Notes: generated by a model from the sequence alone, not told the origin. A DNA stretch of 64,000 nt from Pseudomonas sp. IAC-BECa141 (GCF_020544405.1 NZ_CP065410.1:3968001-4032000); one strand, 5' to 3'; numbered from the stretch's first letter, positions 31,810-41,681 are shown. Program-made: numbers and translations.

Positions 31810-32364
31810 ATGCTTGCTAGATTGCAGGACATGTCATTGCCCGAAACCGCGTTCGATTACGAAGCCCGCCTCGCCGCCTGTGCCCGCGGCGAGCGCGGGG
31901 CCCTGCGCGAATTGTATGTGCAGGAAAGTCCGCGCCTGCTCGGTGTGGCCCGCCGTCTGGTGCGTGACGCGGCGCTGGCCGAAGACATCGTTCACGACGC
32001 CTTCATCAAGATCTGGGCCGGCGCGGCGGGTTTCGACCCGGCGCGCGGTTCGGCCCGGGGCTGGATGTTCAGCGTGACCCGCCATCTGGCGCTGAATGTG
32101 TTGCGCAATCACGACCGGGAAACACCGCTGAACGACAACAACGAATCTCCGGCGATTGATGACGGCTTCGATGCGCTGGCGCAATCGACCCGCGTCCATC
32201 GCTGCCTGCATCAACTGGAACCGCAACGTCGCCGCTGCATCCTTCACGCCTACGTCGACGGTTACAGCCACGCGCAGATCGCCCAGCGCCTCGACACGCC
32301 GCTGGGCACCGTCAAAGCCTGGATCAAACGCAGCCTCAATGCGTTGCGGGAGTGCATGGGATGA
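31810..32364 (+). CDS. ECF-type RNA polymerase sigma factor
   Basis: A 184-residue sigma-70 family member with region 2 (LYVQESPRLLGVARRLVRD, then AEDIVHDAFIKIW) at about 30-95 and region 4 (LEPQRRRCILHAYVDGYSH, then PLGTVKAWIKRSL) at about 130-180. No regions 1 or 3 are present, hence ECF. ATG 31810 was used; ATG 31831 (MSLPETAF) is equally possible. Its stop overlaps the anti-sigma start by ATGA, so the two are coupled. Confidence 0.9.
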   Translation: MLARLQDMSLPETAFDYEARLAACARGERGALRELYVQESPRLLGVARRLVRDAALAEDIVHDAFIKIWAGAAGFDPARGSARGWMFSVTRHLALNVLRNHDRETPLNDNNESPAIDDGFDALAQSTRVHRCLHQLEPQRRRCILHAYVDGYSHAQIAQRLDTPLGTVKAWIKRSLNALRECMG

Positions 32365-33056
32365 CCACCGAATCGGCGCAGGAACGCGATGAACTGGCCA
32401 GCGAATACGTGCTCGGCACCCTCTCGGCCGAAGCGCGCGCCGAAGTGCAACGACGCTTGCCCAACGAGCCCGAGCTGCAAGCGGCCGTGGACGCCTGGGA
32501 GCGGCGTCTGCTGGAACTGACCGACCTCGTCCCGGCGCATCAGCCCTCGTCGCAACTGTGGCAACGCATTGAACGCACTGTCGGGCAACTCACCCATAAA
32601 CCGGCACCAGAGATTTCCTGGTGGAACCGCCTGTCACTGTGGCGCGGCTTGAGCGCTGCGGGGCTGGCCGCGAGCTTGCTGCTGGGGTCGATCCTGTTGA
32701 CCCAGACCACGCCGAAACCGAGCTTTCTGGTGGTGCTGGTCGCCCCGCAGGACAAGGCACCGGGCTGGGTGATCCAGGCCAGCAGTCCACGGGAGATTCA
32801 GTTGATTCCGCTGGGCGTGGTCGAGGTGCCGACCGACAAGGCCCTGGAGTTCTGGACCAAGGCCGACGGCTGGCAGGGGCCGGTGTCGCTGGGGCTGGTC
32901 AAGCCGGGGCAGGCGCTGTCGATCCCGCTGGACAAGCTGCCGCCGCTGCAACCGAACCAGTTGTTCGAGCTGACGCTGGAAGGCGCCAACGGCTCGCCGA
33001 TCGGCAAACCCACCGGGCCGATCCAGGCGATTGGCCGTGCCGTGAAGGTGTTGTGA
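32361..33056 (+). CDS. Membrane-anchored anti-sigma factor (RskA-like)
   Basis: A 231-residue protein. The N-terminal cytoplasmic anti-sigma part (about 1-90) includes ASEYVLGTLSAEARAEVQRRL, the usual RskA/ChrR-like opening. A single helix (AAGLAASLLLGSILL, about 97-112) precedes a periplasmic RskA domain (about 115-231; KALEFWTKADGWQGPVSLG). It should hold the upstream ECF sigma factor inactive until an envelope signal. No zinc-binding HxxxCxxC motif was seen. Confidence 0.9.
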   Translation: MTTESAQERDELASEYVLGTLSAEARAEVQRRLPNEPELQAAVDAWERRLLELTDLVPAHQPSSQLWQRIERTVGQLTHKPAPEISWWNRLSLWRGLSAAGLAASLLLGSILLTQTTPKPSFLVVLVAPQDKAPGWVIQASSPREIQLIPLGVVEVPTDKALEFWTKADGWQGPVSLGLVKPGQALSIPLDKLPPLQPNQLFELTLEGANGSPIGKPTGPIQAIGRAVKVL

Positions 33057-33169
33057 CGAACCATCATCGGCGTCGATGTTCACCATCACGTCAATGAAGT
33101 TCTCTTAAAAAATCCCGGGCGTAACATCCGCTCCATACCAAACAAACAACACCCCCGGAGCACACCATC

Positions 33170-33610
33170 ATGAAACGCCAAGTCATCCTCAGCATTGCCC
33201 TTTCGGTTCTGGCCTTCAACGCATTTGCCGCCAAGCCGGCCCACACCATGATCGCCGAAGGCGGTTCCGATCGTCTGATCGAACGCCGCGTTGCCGAAGG
33301 TGGTTCGGATCGTCTGATCGAACGCCGCGTCGCTGAAGGTGGTTCGGATCGTCTGATCGAACGCCGCGTCGCTGAAGGTGGTTCGGATCGCCTGATCGAA
33401 CGCCGCGTCGCTGAAGGTGGTTCGGATCGTCTGATCGAACGCCGTGTCGCTGAAGGTGGCTCGGATCGTCTGATCGAACGCCGCGTCGCTGAAGGTGGTT
33501 CGGATCGTCTGATCGAACGCCGTGTCGCTGAAGGTGGTTCGGATCGTCTGATCGAACGCCGCGTCGCTGAAGGTGGCTCGGATCGTCTGATTGAACGTCG
33601 CGTCGCCTGA
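33170..33610 (+). CDS. Secreted protein of nine identical 13-residue repeats
   Basis: A 146-residue protein. Signal peptide at residues 1-21 (LSVLAFNAFAAKP), a short KPAHTMI linker, then exactly nine copies of AEGGSDRLIERRV and a final Ala. All nine units are identical in protein although the DNA carries several silent differences. Each unit has one acidic-Gly patch and a dibasic RR. A good GGAG site precedes the ATG at 33170 and a terminator follows. It sits 114 bases after the anti-sigma gene, so it may be a target of that ECF system. Function is unknown; a surface, stress or processed-peptide role is speculation. Confidence 0.8.
   Translation: MKRQVILSIALSVLAFNAFAAKPAHTMIAEGGSDRLIERRVAEGGSDRLIERRVAEGGSDRLIERRVAEGGSDRLIERRVAEGGSDRLIERRVAEGGSDRLIERRVAEGGSDRLIERRVAEGGSDRLIERRVAEGGSDRLIERRVA
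33254..33604 (+). repeat. Nine tandem 39-bp coding repeats
   Basis: Nine head-to-tail units of 39 bases encode the repeat AEGGSDRLIERRV. Differences between units are confined to silent positions (GCC/GCT, GGT/GGC, TCC/TCG, CGT/CGC, ATC/ATT, GTT/GTC). The first and last units differ most from the consensus, as expected when inner copies expand by slippage or unequal exchange. Confidence 0.97.
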
Positions 33611-33637
33611 ATGAATAGCTTGACCGCAACAACCCAG

Positions 33638-33669
33638 AAAAACCCGGCTCCCGTCAGCCGGGTTTTTTT
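33638..33669. terminator. Rho-independent terminator after the repeat protein
   Basis: Stem AAACCCGGCT / AGCCGGGTTT with a 6-base loop followed by T7. It faces the convergent DUF1615 gene ending at 33688 and may serve both. Confidence 0.92.
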
Positions 33670-33687
33670 ATACCTTTTTGATCGTCC

Positions 33688-34776
33688 TCAGCCCTTGGCC
33701 ATGCAGCGCCGATAGCGCTCGTCGACCCGTTTGGCAAACCACGCCGTGGTCAGTTTGCGGGTGATCTTCGGGCTTTGCAGCACGATGCCCGGCAGCACCG
33801 CACGAGGCAATGTCTTGCCTTCCGCACGCTCGGCCAGCTCGAACACCCGCTGATACAGTCTGGTTTCCTCGAAGGCCAGGCTATCGCCCTTCTCCAGTTG
33901 ATCGCGGATCACCGGATTACGCATGCCCAGCGATTTGCCGAGGGTGCGCACCGCCAGTTCCGTGCTGCCCGGCATGATCGCGCCCGGGCGGATCAGGTCG
34001 CCATCCAGCGCCAGCGCAATGCCCGAAGCGCGGCTGACCGCGTTTTGAAACGCCGCGTTGCGACTGGCGTACCAGCCGGCGTTGAAGTCGGCAAAGCGGT
34101 ACAGCGGCTCGCGGTAACTCACCGGATACCCCAGCAAATGCGCGATACCGAAATACATCCCGCCACGACGGGTGAACACCTCGTGACGAATCGTCCCGTC
34201 CACCGGGTACGGATAGTCCTTGGCGTGCTGCTCGGCGAATTCAATGCTGACCTGCATCGGCCCGCCGGTGTGCACCGGGTTGAAACCGCTGAACAGCGTA
34301 CGGCCCATCGGCACCGAGCCGATGAAGTCATCGAAAATCGCGCTCAATTCCTTTTCATTGCGGGCGGCGCTCAGGCGTTCGCTGTAGGTTTTGCCGTTGG
34401 GCGAGCGCACCTGCAAGGCACCACTGACCAACAGGCTCGGGATATGCACCTTGGCGGCGCGGCGGTCGATTTCGTCACGGGCGATCTTGCCCAGGCCGGG
34501 CACCGGCGGATCGACCTGAAAGGTCGATTCCTGCTCGGCAACGGCCAGCACCGAACACAGGTTTTGCGTGGTCGAGCTGATGCCCTGGGCGGCGAACGCG
34601 GCGTAGATGTCGGTGGCCCAGCCCTGGCGGTCGACGGTTTTTGCCGGCAGCAGGCGCACGATCTGCGCCTTGACCTCGGCGGGCGGGCGCGGCGCCGGTT
34701 CGATGCTGCGTTGACCGGCGCAACCGGCCAGCACCAGCAGCGCGGCGAGGCTGACGAATAATCGAGGGGTGTGCAT
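33688..34776 (-). CDS. DUF1615 family lipoprotein
   Basis: A 362-residue protein with a type II signal peptide (ALLVLAGCAGQ, lipobox Cys near 19). The DUF1615 core includes LAVAEQESTFQVDPPVPGLG, a lysozyme-like EQES segment, then GGPMQVSIEFAE and RGGMYFGIAHLLGYPVSY. The fold is thought to resemble transglycosylases, which is family knowledge and untested here. It is divergent from the flavin monooxygenase. Confidence 0.88.
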   Translation of the reverse strand: MHTPRLFVSLAALLVLAGCAGQRSIEPAPRPPAEVKAQIVRLLPAKTVDRQGWATDIYAAFAAQGISSTTQNLCSVLAVAEQESTFQVDPPVPGLGKIARDEIDRRAAKVHIPSLLVSGALQVRSPNGKTYSERLSAARNEKELSAIFDDFIGSVPMGRTLFSGFNPVHTGGPMQVSIEFAEQHAKDYPYPVDGTIRHEVFTRRGGMYFGIAHLLGYPVSYREPLYRFADFNAGWYASRNAAFQNAVSRASGIALALDGDLIRPGAIMPGSTELAVRTLGKSLGMRNPVIRDQLEKGDSLAFEETRLYQRVFELAERAEGKTLPRAVLPGIVLQSPKITRKLTTAWFAKRVDERYRRCMAKG

Positions 34777-34970
34777 AACGCTTCATCCAGTCCGTTGAGC
34801 CGGGTTAACCCTACGCGCAATCGCAGGGTGCAGGATAGGACTGCGGGCCGGCGACGCTGTTCCATCGTCCCGTTTGGCAGGCCGACTGGCCGCCCTCGCC
34901 GACTGATCCATACTTGCTGCTGCACACGTAGCGGCATGCCGCAGGTCAGGACACGCGAGGAGGACAGACC

Positions 34971-36500
34971 ATGAACCGCAGTGATGTTCTGATCATCGGC
35001 GCAGGTCCCACCGGACTGGTGCTGGCCTTGTGGCTGAGCAAACTGGGCGTGCGCGTGCGCATCATCGACAAGACCTCCGCGCCTGGCACCACATCGCGGG
35101 CGCTGGCGGTGCAGGCGCGCACCCTTGAGCTGTACCGGCAACTGGATCTGGCCGACACAGTGGTGCGCAACGGCCATCGGGTGGCCGCGGCGAATTTCTG
35201 GGTCAAGGGCAAACCCGTGGCGCAACTGCCGCTGAACCGGATCGGCGATGGCCTGACACCCTATGCCTTTCTGGAAATGTACCCGCAGGACGAACACGAA
35301 CGGCTGTTGATCGACCGCCTCGAAGACTACGACGTAACCATCGAGCGCAACACGACGCTGGAAAGCTTCACGGAAAACGGCGACGGCCTCACCGCGCATT
35401 TGCGCCTGCCGGATGGCGAGCAGGAAATCTGTCAGGCCTGCTATCTCGCCGGCTGTGACGGCGCCCGCTCGGTCGTGCGCAAAACCCTCGACACCGGTTT
35501 TCCCGGCGGCACTTATCAGCAGATTTTCTATGTCGCGGATGTGCGGGCCAGCGGCCCGGCGCTCAACGGCGAGTTGCATCTGGATCTGGACGAAGCGGAT
35601 TTTCTGGCGGTGTTCCCGCTGGCCGGCGAAGGCCGTGCGCGGCTGATCGGCACCGTGCGCGACGAACGTGCTGATCGCGCCGAAACCCTGGAGTTTTCTG
35701 ATGTCAGCAATCGCGCCATCGAACACCTGAACGTGCACATCGAGGACGTCAACTGGTTCTCCACCTACCGCGTGCATCACCGCGTGGCGGATCACTTTCG
35801 CCAGGGCCGGGCGTTTCTGCTCGGCGACGCGGCCCACGTACACAGCCCCGCCGGCGGTCAGGGCATGAACACCGGCATCGGCGATGCGATCAATCTGGCA
35901 TGGAAACTCGCGGCAGTGCTCGGCGGCGCTGCCACACCCCAACTGCTCGACAGCTACGAGACCGAACGCATCGCCTTCGCCCGACGGCTGGTGTCGACCA
36001 CCGACAAGGTCTTCAGCTTCGTCACCGCCGAAGGGCGCATGGCCGACCTGCTGCGCACGCGGCTGGCGCCGTTCCTGATTCCGAAAATGGCCTCATTCGA
36101 GTCCAGCCGCGAATTCCTGTTTCGTACGGTGTCGCAAATCACCGTCAACTATCGGGGCATGGCGCTGAGCGAAGGCGTGGCCGGGCACGTCCACGGCGGC
36201 GACCGCTTGCCGTGGGCCCATGATGGCGAGGGGGATAATTACGAGCCGTTGCGCCATCCGTGCTGGCAGGTGCATGTGTACGGTGACACCAGCGACGAGA
36301 TGATCGCCTGGTGCAATGAACATCACTTGCCGCTGCACGTGTTCGACTGGCGTCCGGCGTTTGAAACGGCAGGACTGGGGCGCAATGGCTTTTACCTGTT
36401 GCGCCCGGATACCTACGTGGCGATTGCCGACAACAGCGCGGATCCGAAGGTGATCGAGCGGTACTTCCGTGATCACGGGATCCGTCCGTTTTTTACCTGA
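34971..36500 (+). CDS. FAD-dependent aromatic-type monooxygenase
   Basis: A 509-residue flavoprotein of the PheA/TfdB/UbiH class. The N-terminal FAD fold has GAGPTGLVLALWL (about residues 10-22). The middle DG motif is CDGARSVVRK (about 164), and the second FAD motif is GRAFLLGDAAHVHSPAGGQGMN (about 280-302). The C-terminal thioredoxin-like domain ends at about 509. These enzymes hydroxylate phenolic or polyketide substrates with NAD(P)H and O2; the substrate is not evident. ATG 34971 is preceded by GAGGAGG. No pathway genes adjoin it. Confidence 0.88.
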   Translation: MNRSDVLIIGAGPTGLVLALWLSKLGVRVRIIDKTSAPGTTSRALAVQARTLELYRQLDLADTVVRNGHRVAAANFWVKGKPVAQLPLNRIGDGLTPYAFLEMYPQDEHERLLIDRLEDYDVTIERNTTLESFTENGDGLTAHLRLPDGEQEICQACYLAGCDGARSVVRKTLDTGFPGGTYQQIFYVADVRASGPALNGELHLDLDEADFLAVFPLAGEGRARLIGTVRDERADRAETLEFSDVSNRAIEHLNVHIEDVNWFSTYRVHHRVADHFRQGRAFLLGDAAHVHSPAGGQGMNTGIGDAINLAWKLAAVLGGAATPQLLDSYETERIAFARRLVSTTDKVFSFVTAEGRMADLLRTRLAPFLIPKMASFESSREFLFRTVSQITVNYRGMALSEGVAGHVHGGDRLPWAHDGEGDNYEPLRHPCWQVHVYGDTSDEMIAWCNEHHLPLHVFDWRPAFETAGLGRNGFYLLRPDTYVAIADNSADPKVIERYFRDHGIRPFFT

Positions 36501-36505
36501 TTCAG

Positions 36506-36626
36506 AACACCACAAACCACTGTGGGAGCGAGCTTGCTCGCGATAGCGGTCTGTCAGTCAATGCAGGGTTGTCTGATACGCCGATATCGCGAGCAAGCTC
36601 GCTCCCACATTGGATTTTGTGGTGTT
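36506..36626. repeat. REPIN with extended outer inverted arms between convergent genes
   Basis: The inner arms are the REP pair TGTGGGAGCGAGCTTGCTCG... (from 36520) and its inverse ending 36608. They lie inside a second inverted repeat, AACACCACAAA (36506-36516) and TTTGTGGTGTT (36616-36626). The whole 121-base block could fold into one long cruciform and lies between the monooxygenase and hemB gene ends. Confidence 0.88.
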
Positions 36627-36628
36627 GC

Positions 36629-37603
36629 TTAAATCCCGGCCAATGCCAGGTCCATCGCAAAGTAGGTGAAGATCAGGTCCGCACCCGCGCGCTTGATCGC
36701 GCCGAGGCTTTCGCGCACCACGCGGTCTTCGTCGATGGCCCCGGCCTGGGCGCCGAACTTGATCATCGCGTACTCGCCGCTGACCTGATACGCCGCCAAC
36801 GGCAGGTTCGAGGCTTCACGGATGTCGCGGATGATGTCCAGGTACGCGCCGGCCGGTTTGACCATCAGTGCGTCGGCGCCTTCCTGCTCATCGAGCAACG
36901 ATTCGCGCAGGGCCTCGCGGCGGTTCATCGGGTTCATCTGATAGCTTTTGCGATCGCCCTTCAGCGCGCTGCCGCCAGCCTCGCGGAACGGGCCGTAGAG
37001 CGCCGAGGCGAATTTGGTCGAGTAGGCCATGATCGGAATCTGCGTGAACCCGGCATCGTCCAGTGCCCGGCGAATCGCCCGCACCTGGCCGTCCATCGCT
37101 GCCGACGGCGCGATCACGTCGGCACCGGCACGCGCCGCCGCCACCGCTTGTTTGCCGAGGTTGATCAGGGTCTGGTCGTTGTCGACTTCATGGTTGTGCA
37201 TCACGCCGCAATGGCCGTGGTCGGTGTATTCGCAAAAGCAGGTGTCGGACATCACGATCATCTCCGGCACGGCGTCCTTGGCGATCCGCGACATGCGCGA
37301 CACCAGCCCGTTTTCGCGCCAGGTGTCGCTGCCGTTGGCGTCCAGATGGTGGGACACGCCGAAGGTCATCACCGACTTGATCCCGGCCCGGGCGTAACGC
37401 TCGATTTCACCGGCCAGTTTGCGCTCCGGAATGCGCATCACGCCGGGCATGCTCTTGATCGGCACGAAGTCGTCGATCTCTTCTTCGACGAAGATCGGCA
37501 GCACCAGATCGTTGAGGGAAAACTCGGTTTCCTGGAACAGGCTGCGCAGGCTCGCATTGCGGCGCAGACGGCGTGGACGTGCTTCGGGGAACTGACTGGA
37601 CAT
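36629..37603 (-). CDS. hemB: Delta-aminolevulinic acid dehydratase, zinc-dependent type
   Basis: A 324-residue porphobilinogen synthase that joins two 5-aminolevulinate molecules in haem biosynthesis. The active-site lysines are in MAYSTKFAS and [10 protein letters not shown]. The metal site reads [14 protein letters not shown] with all three zinc cysteines, as in E. coli HemB. The usual P. aeruginosa enzyme instead has an aspartate/alanine-rich, Mg-dependent site (VALDPFTTHG). The protein is E. coli-like throughout ([18 protein letters not shown]). This may be a second hemB in the genome. Confidence 0.93.
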   Translation of the reverse strand: MSSQFPEARPRRLRRNASLRSLFQETEFSLNDLVLPIFVEEEIDDFVPIKSMPGVMRIPERKLAGEIERYARAGIKSVMTFGVSHHLDANGSDTWRENGLVSRMSRIAKDAVPEMIVMSDTCFCEYTDHGHCGVMHNHEVDNDQTLINLGKQAVAAARAGADVIAPSAAMDGQVRAIRRALDDAGFTQIPIMAYSTKFASALYGPFREAGGSALKGDRKSYQMNPMNRREALRESLLDEQEGADALMVKPAGAYLDIIRDIREASNLPLAAYQVSGEYAMIKFGAQAGAIDEDRVVRESLGAIKRAGADLIFTYFAMDLALAGI

Positions 37604-37762
37604 GGGGCCTTTCCTGAAAACAGCGGATGAGACGAAAGTCGTAGGGGGCGAAGCTTATGCCTTGCGAGGATCGAGGTACAAACCTGGATCAATCAACAGT
37701 GCATTACCCAGGACGCAATAATCATCAGAACAACCCACAGGATCAGATGTACAACCCTGAAA

Positions 37763-38460
37763 TCAGGAAGGGATGGTCAGGCCGCGCACGACGGCCGGCC
37801 GCGCCAGGAAGCGCTCCAGCACCCGGGTGACGTTCGGGAAGTTATTGATGCCGACCAGATCGCCCGCCTCGTAGAAACCGATCAGGTTGCGCACCCACGG
37901 AAACGTGGCGATGTCGGCGATGGTGTAGCGCTCGCCCATGATCCAGTCGCGCCCTTCCAGACGGGTGTTCAGTACGCTGAGCAGGCGCCGGCTTTCTTCG
38001 ACGTAACGGTCACGGGGACGTTTGTCTTCGTAGTCCTTGCCGGCAAATTTGTTGAAGAAACCGAGCTGGCCGAACATCGGGCCGATGCCGCCCATCTGGA
38101 ACATCAGCCACTGAATGGTTTCGTAGCGCAGCGCGCCTTCCTGGGCGAGCAACTGGCCGCTCTTGTCGGCGAGATAGATCAGGATCGCACCGGACTCGAA
38201 CAACGGCAGCGGTTTGTCCTCGGGCCGTGGGGGTCGAGGATCGCCGGGATCTTGTTGTTCGGGTTCAGCGACAGGAATTCCGGGGACATCTGGTCATGGG
38301 TGTCGAAGCCCACGCGGTGCGGCTCGTAGGGCAGGCCGATCTCTTCGAGCATGATCGAAACCTTGACGCCGTTAGGTGTCGGCAACGAATAGAGCTGAAT
38401 CCAGTCAGGGTACTGCGCCGGCCATTTCTGGGTGATCGGGAACGCGGACAGATCGGTCAT
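37763..38460 (-). pseudogene. Glutathione S-transferase (YghU/YfcG-like), frameshifted
   Basis: Two overlapping frames together make one GST of about 232 residues. The N-terminal part (from ATG 38460) has [22 protein letters not shown] and [13 protein letters not shown]. The C-terminal part resumes at [20 protein letters not shown]. The frame breaks at about 38220, where adding one C to the GGCCCGAGG run on the minus strand would restore [13 protein letters not shown]. Either a recent mutation or a sequencing error. Otherwise all family features are intact (glutathione-binding ESGAI). Confidence 0.85.
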
Positions 38461-38755
38461 GTGTAGCATCCAGTCACAAAATGAAAGGCCTGAGCATAAT
38501 CCACGATCAGCCCTATGGCTCGGGTTCTTTACACCCTCGCCCGCCCGCTTACTTAAATCCGCAACATCCTGTGATTAACCTTCCCTTCAATCGCAGGGGC
38601 CGAAAGGTAAAGTGCGGCGCACGCAGCCGGATCGAACCAAACAGGCCTCAGAGGGCTCCAAGCAAGCCATTGATGACAGGGAAAACTTCCGGCGTGCGAG
38701 CCCGGTGCAGAGGTTTGTCAGCCTTAACCGAACAGACTGAAGAACCCTATATCCC

Positions 38756-39430
38756 ATGACGAACTTGATGAAATTCGCCAAACGCTTCAAACACCGCGCC
38801 TATGTGGCCCTGCCCACTCTGCTGGCGGTCAGCGCGCTGTTCCTGTCGCTGGAATCCAGCGAAAGCCGCGCGCAAACGGTGGACGGCACCCAGACCCTGG
38901 TGTTCCTGCGCCACGCGGAGAAACCCGCCGGTGGTCTCGGCCAGCTCAACTGCCAGGGCCTGAACCGGGCCATCGACCTGTCGACCCTGCTGCCGGAAAA
39001 ATTCGGCAAGGCCGACTATGTGTTCGCCGCCAACCCGACGCGCAATGTCGAGGAAGGCGAACTGGACAACTCCTACAGCTACATCCGCCCGCTGATGACC
39101 ATCAGCCCCGCCGCGATCAAACTCGGCCTGCCGGTGAACATCGAATTTTCGGCCAACGATACCAGTGACCTCGCCCGCGAGTTGACCAACGACAAGTACC
39201 ACAACTCGACCATCTACACCGCGTGGTCACACGGCTACCTTCCTGAATTGATCAACAAGGTTGCCGGCAACGCGGTAGGCGGAAAACAGAAAATCACCGA
39301 TGACTGGGAATCCAGCGATTACGACTCGCTGTATGTGCTGACGCTGACCTGGCACAACGGCAAGGCCAGCCTGCAGAGCCACAGCTACAAACAGGGGCTG
39401 GATAACGGCCAGGAAAGCTGTCCGACGTGA
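38756..39430 (+). CDS. Exported histidine-phosphatase-like protein
   Basis: A 224-residue protein. An N-terminal hydrophobic signal/anchor (ALPTLLAVSALFLSLE) precedes a phosphoglycerate-mutase-like start LVFLRHAEKP, the RHxxK/P signature of the histidine phosphatase superfamily. A second conserved histidine is probably in YTAWSHGYLPEL. The substrate is unknown. A nearby alternative ATG is at 38768. Confidence 0.78.
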   Translation: MTNLMKFAKRFKHRAYVALPTLLAVSALFLSLESSESRAQTVDGTQTLVFLRHAEKPAGGLGQLNCQGLNRAIDLSTLLPEKFGKADYVFAANPTRNVEEGELDNSYSYIRPLMTISPAAIKLGLPVNIEFSANDTSDLARELTNDKYHNSTIYTAWSHGYLPELINKVAGNAVGGKQKITDDWESSDYDSLYVLTLTWHNGKASLQSHSYKQGLDNGQESCPT

Positions 39431-39456
39431 GCAGTTGGCAGCCGGGTCGGAGCCCT

Positions 39457-40560
39457 TCAGGGGTTCCGGCTCATCCGCTGACTCAGATATTCGACGACCG
39501 CTCCGCGCTCCCCCACAAACTCGATCCGGCCGCCCTTCTTCTCACGCTGAAATACATACATCGGATCGTAATACTCGCGCAGCAACCCCTCGATCCAGCC
39601 CCGATGCAAATCCACCGCACCACTGCGGCCCTGCTCTGCCAGCGCTTCTTCCATCAGGAGCAACATCCGCCGATGCCGCTCGCCGCCCAGGCGCTTCTGC
39701 ACATTGTCCAGGCTGGCCAGCAATCGCTCGGAAAACAGCGCAAAGCCTTCGTCCCCATGCACAGCGCAGAACTCGGCGGACAAATCCACCACATAGTCAC
39801 GCAGGATCCGCTCGACACGGTTTTCAAAACTGTCCTCCAGCCAGACCATCGGGTATTGCTGCATGCCCTGATACAGCGGCAACGGCAACGCGCAGCTGCC
39901 GACCACCCGGCTTTCATCCTCAAGTACAAACTGATCAATGCCGGCGGCACGTTTTTTCAGAAAGTCGATGGCCAGCCGGTTCTCGAAATCGATGTTTGAC
40001 GGCTGGCCGGTGGCGCGTTTGCCAAAGCTGGAGCCACGATGATTGGCATGCCCTTCAAGGTCGATGCCGTTGCGCAGTTGCACCAGCACTTCGGTCTTGC
40101 CCGTGCCGGTCATGCCGCCCAGCAACACGAAATCACACTGGGCCGTTGCCTGTTCAAGGGTGTCGATCAGGAAGCCGCGCATCGCCTTGTAACCACCACC
40201 GATTCGCGGGTAGTCAATGCCGGCCTCGTCCTTGAGCCAACGCTGCACGATCTGCGAACGCAGGCCGCCACGAAAGCAATACAGATAACCCTCCGGATGC
40301 GCCCGGGCAAAATCCGCCCATGCCTGAATACGTTCGGCCTTGACCGACCCGGACACCAATTGATGGCCCAGCTCGATGGCGGCTTGCTGACCGTGATGCT
40401 TGTAGCAAGTGCCGATTCTCTGCCGCTCGATGTCGTTCATCAGCGGCAGATTGACCGCACCGGGGAACGCGCCCTTGTGAAACTCGACCGGCGCACGGGC
40501 ATCCATCAGTGGCCGGTCGTTGAGGAAGATGTCGCGGTAGTCGGTGAAGTCGGCGGCCAT
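39457..40560 (-). CDS. selU: tRNA 2-selenouridine synthase
   Basis: A 367-residue enzyme (also called MnmH/YbbB). The N-terminal rhodanese domain (about 1-125) has the active cysteine in [10 protein letters not shown]. The C-terminal P-loop domain carries [14 protein letters not shown] (about 141-154). It replaces sulfur in 2-thiouridine of wobble tRNA through a geranylated intermediate, using selenophosphate. ATG 40560 overlaps the selD stop (TGATG), so selD-selU form a translationally coupled pair that makes and uses the selenium donor. Confidence 0.95.
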   Translation of the reverse strand: MAADFTDYRDIFLNDRPLMDARAPVEFHKGAFPGAVNLPLMNDIERQRIGTCYKHHGQQAAIELGHQLVSGSVKAERIQAWADFARAHPEGYLYCFRGGLRSQIVQRWLKDEAGIDYPRIGGGYKAMRGFLIDTLEQATAQCDFVLLGGMTGTGKTEVLVQLRNGIDLEGHANHRGSSFGKRATGQPSNIDFENRLAIDFLKKRAAGIDQFVLEDESRVVGSCALPLPLYQGMQQYPMVWLEDSFENRVERILRDYVVDLSAEFCAVHGDEGFALFSERLLASLDNVQKRLGGERHRRMLLLMEEALAEQGRSGAVDLHRGWIEGLLREYYDPMYVFQREKKGGRIEFVGERGAVVEYLSQRMSRNP

Positions 40561-41594
40561 CAATTCACCTCGACCGCGTGGCTCTGTCGCCCGATCAATT
40601 CACCGATCGGCTCAAGCGCGAGGCCGAGTTCGGCAGCGACGGCGAGGAATTCTGCATTGCCTTCGGGGGTGACGGCCACCAGCAGACCGCCGCTGGTCTG
40701 CGGATCGCACAGCACCCGTTTGTGCAATTCCTGCACCCGTCCGACCCGGCTCGAATAACTGTCGAAATTGCGCAGAGTGCCGCCGGGCACACAGCCCTGT
40801 TCGAGGTAGTACTCGATGCTCGAAAGACGCGGCACCCGATCATAAAAAACCCGCGCTGTCAGGTGACTGCCGTCGGCCATCTCCACCAGATGCCCGAGCA
40901 GCCCGAACCCGGTGACGTCAGTCATGGCGGTGACCCCGGCCAGTTTGCCGAAACGGCTGCCGGGCTTGTTCAGCGTACACATCCAGTCCCGGGCCACGCC
41001 GATGTCGTCGGGGCGCAGCTTGCCCTTCTTTTCGGCGGTGGTGAGGATGCCGATGCCTAATGGTTTGGTCAGGTACAGCAGGCAACCGGCGGTGGCGGTG
41101 TCGTTGCGTTTCATGAAGCGCTTTTCCACCAGCCCCGTGACGGCCAGCCCGAAAATCGGCTCCGGCGCATCGATCGAATGCCCGCCGGCCAACGCAATCC
41201 CCGCCGCATCGCACACCGCGCGTCCGCCGCGAATCACGTCTCGCGCGACTTCCGGCGCCAGCACGTTGACCGGCCAGCCGAGGATCGCAATCGCCATCAG
41301 CGGATCGCCGCCCATGGCGTAGATGTCGCTGATCGCATTGGTGGCAGCGATGCGGCCGAAATCGAACGGGTCATCGACGATCGGCATGAAGAAATCCGTG
41401 GTCGAAACCACCCCGCGCTCGGCATCGATTTCATACACCGCCGCATCATCGCGCGACGCGTTGCCGACCCACAGTTTCGGATCAAGGTTCTGCGCCCCGC
41501 TGCCGGCCAGAATCACCTCCAGCGCCTTGGGCGAAATCTTGCAGCCACAACCGGCGCCGTGGCTGTATTGGGTCAGACGGATGGGTTCTGTCAT
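40560..41594 (-). CDS. selD: Selenophosphate synthetase (selenide, water dikinase)
   Basis: A 344-residue enzyme that makes selenophosphate from selenide and ATP. The N-terminal active-site region is [10 protein letters not shown] with cysteine in the catalytic position, so no selenocysteine is needed. The ATP/Mg motifs [32 protein letters not shown] and GGHSID are intact. ATG 41594 has GGAGA upstream; the longer frame beyond it is not supported. It is coupled to selU. Confidence 0.95.
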   Translation of the reverse strand: MTEPIRLTQYSHGAGCGCKISPKALEVILAGSGAQNLDPKLWVGNASRDDAAVYEIDAERGVVSTTDFFMPIVDDPFDFGRIAATNAISDIYAMGGDPLMAIAILGWPVNVLAPEVARDVIRGGRAVCDAAGIALAGGHSIDAPEPIFGLAVTGLVEKRFMKRNDTATAGCLLYLTKPLGIGILTTAEKKGKLRPDDIGVARDWMCTLNKPGSRFGKLAGVTAMTDVTGFGLLGHLVEMADGSHLTARVFYDRVPRLSSIEYYLEQGCVPGGTLRNFDSYSSRVGRVQELHKRVLCDPQTSGGLLVAVTPEGNAEFLAVAAELGLALEPIGELIGRQSHAVEVN

Positions 41595-41681
41595 GGGGAG
41601 TCTCCGGAAGGCAGTGGGGCGAATACTAGCAGAGAGGGTGGGAAGCACGTCTCGCCAAACTGTCCCTCACTGCTTCCGAGG

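Noticed and set aside
31215..33126. GTAACA hexamers upstream of the DUF3455 gene (31215) and of the repeat protein (33121) as a shared ECF promoter
   Set aside because: No common -10 motif at constant spacing could be found, and none precedes the sigma gene itself. Too short to claim.
33254..33604. Regular 39-bp repeats that could be taken for a CRISPR array
   Set aside because: Repeats are head-to-tail without spacers, and they code in frame for an identical 13-residue unit behind a signal peptide.
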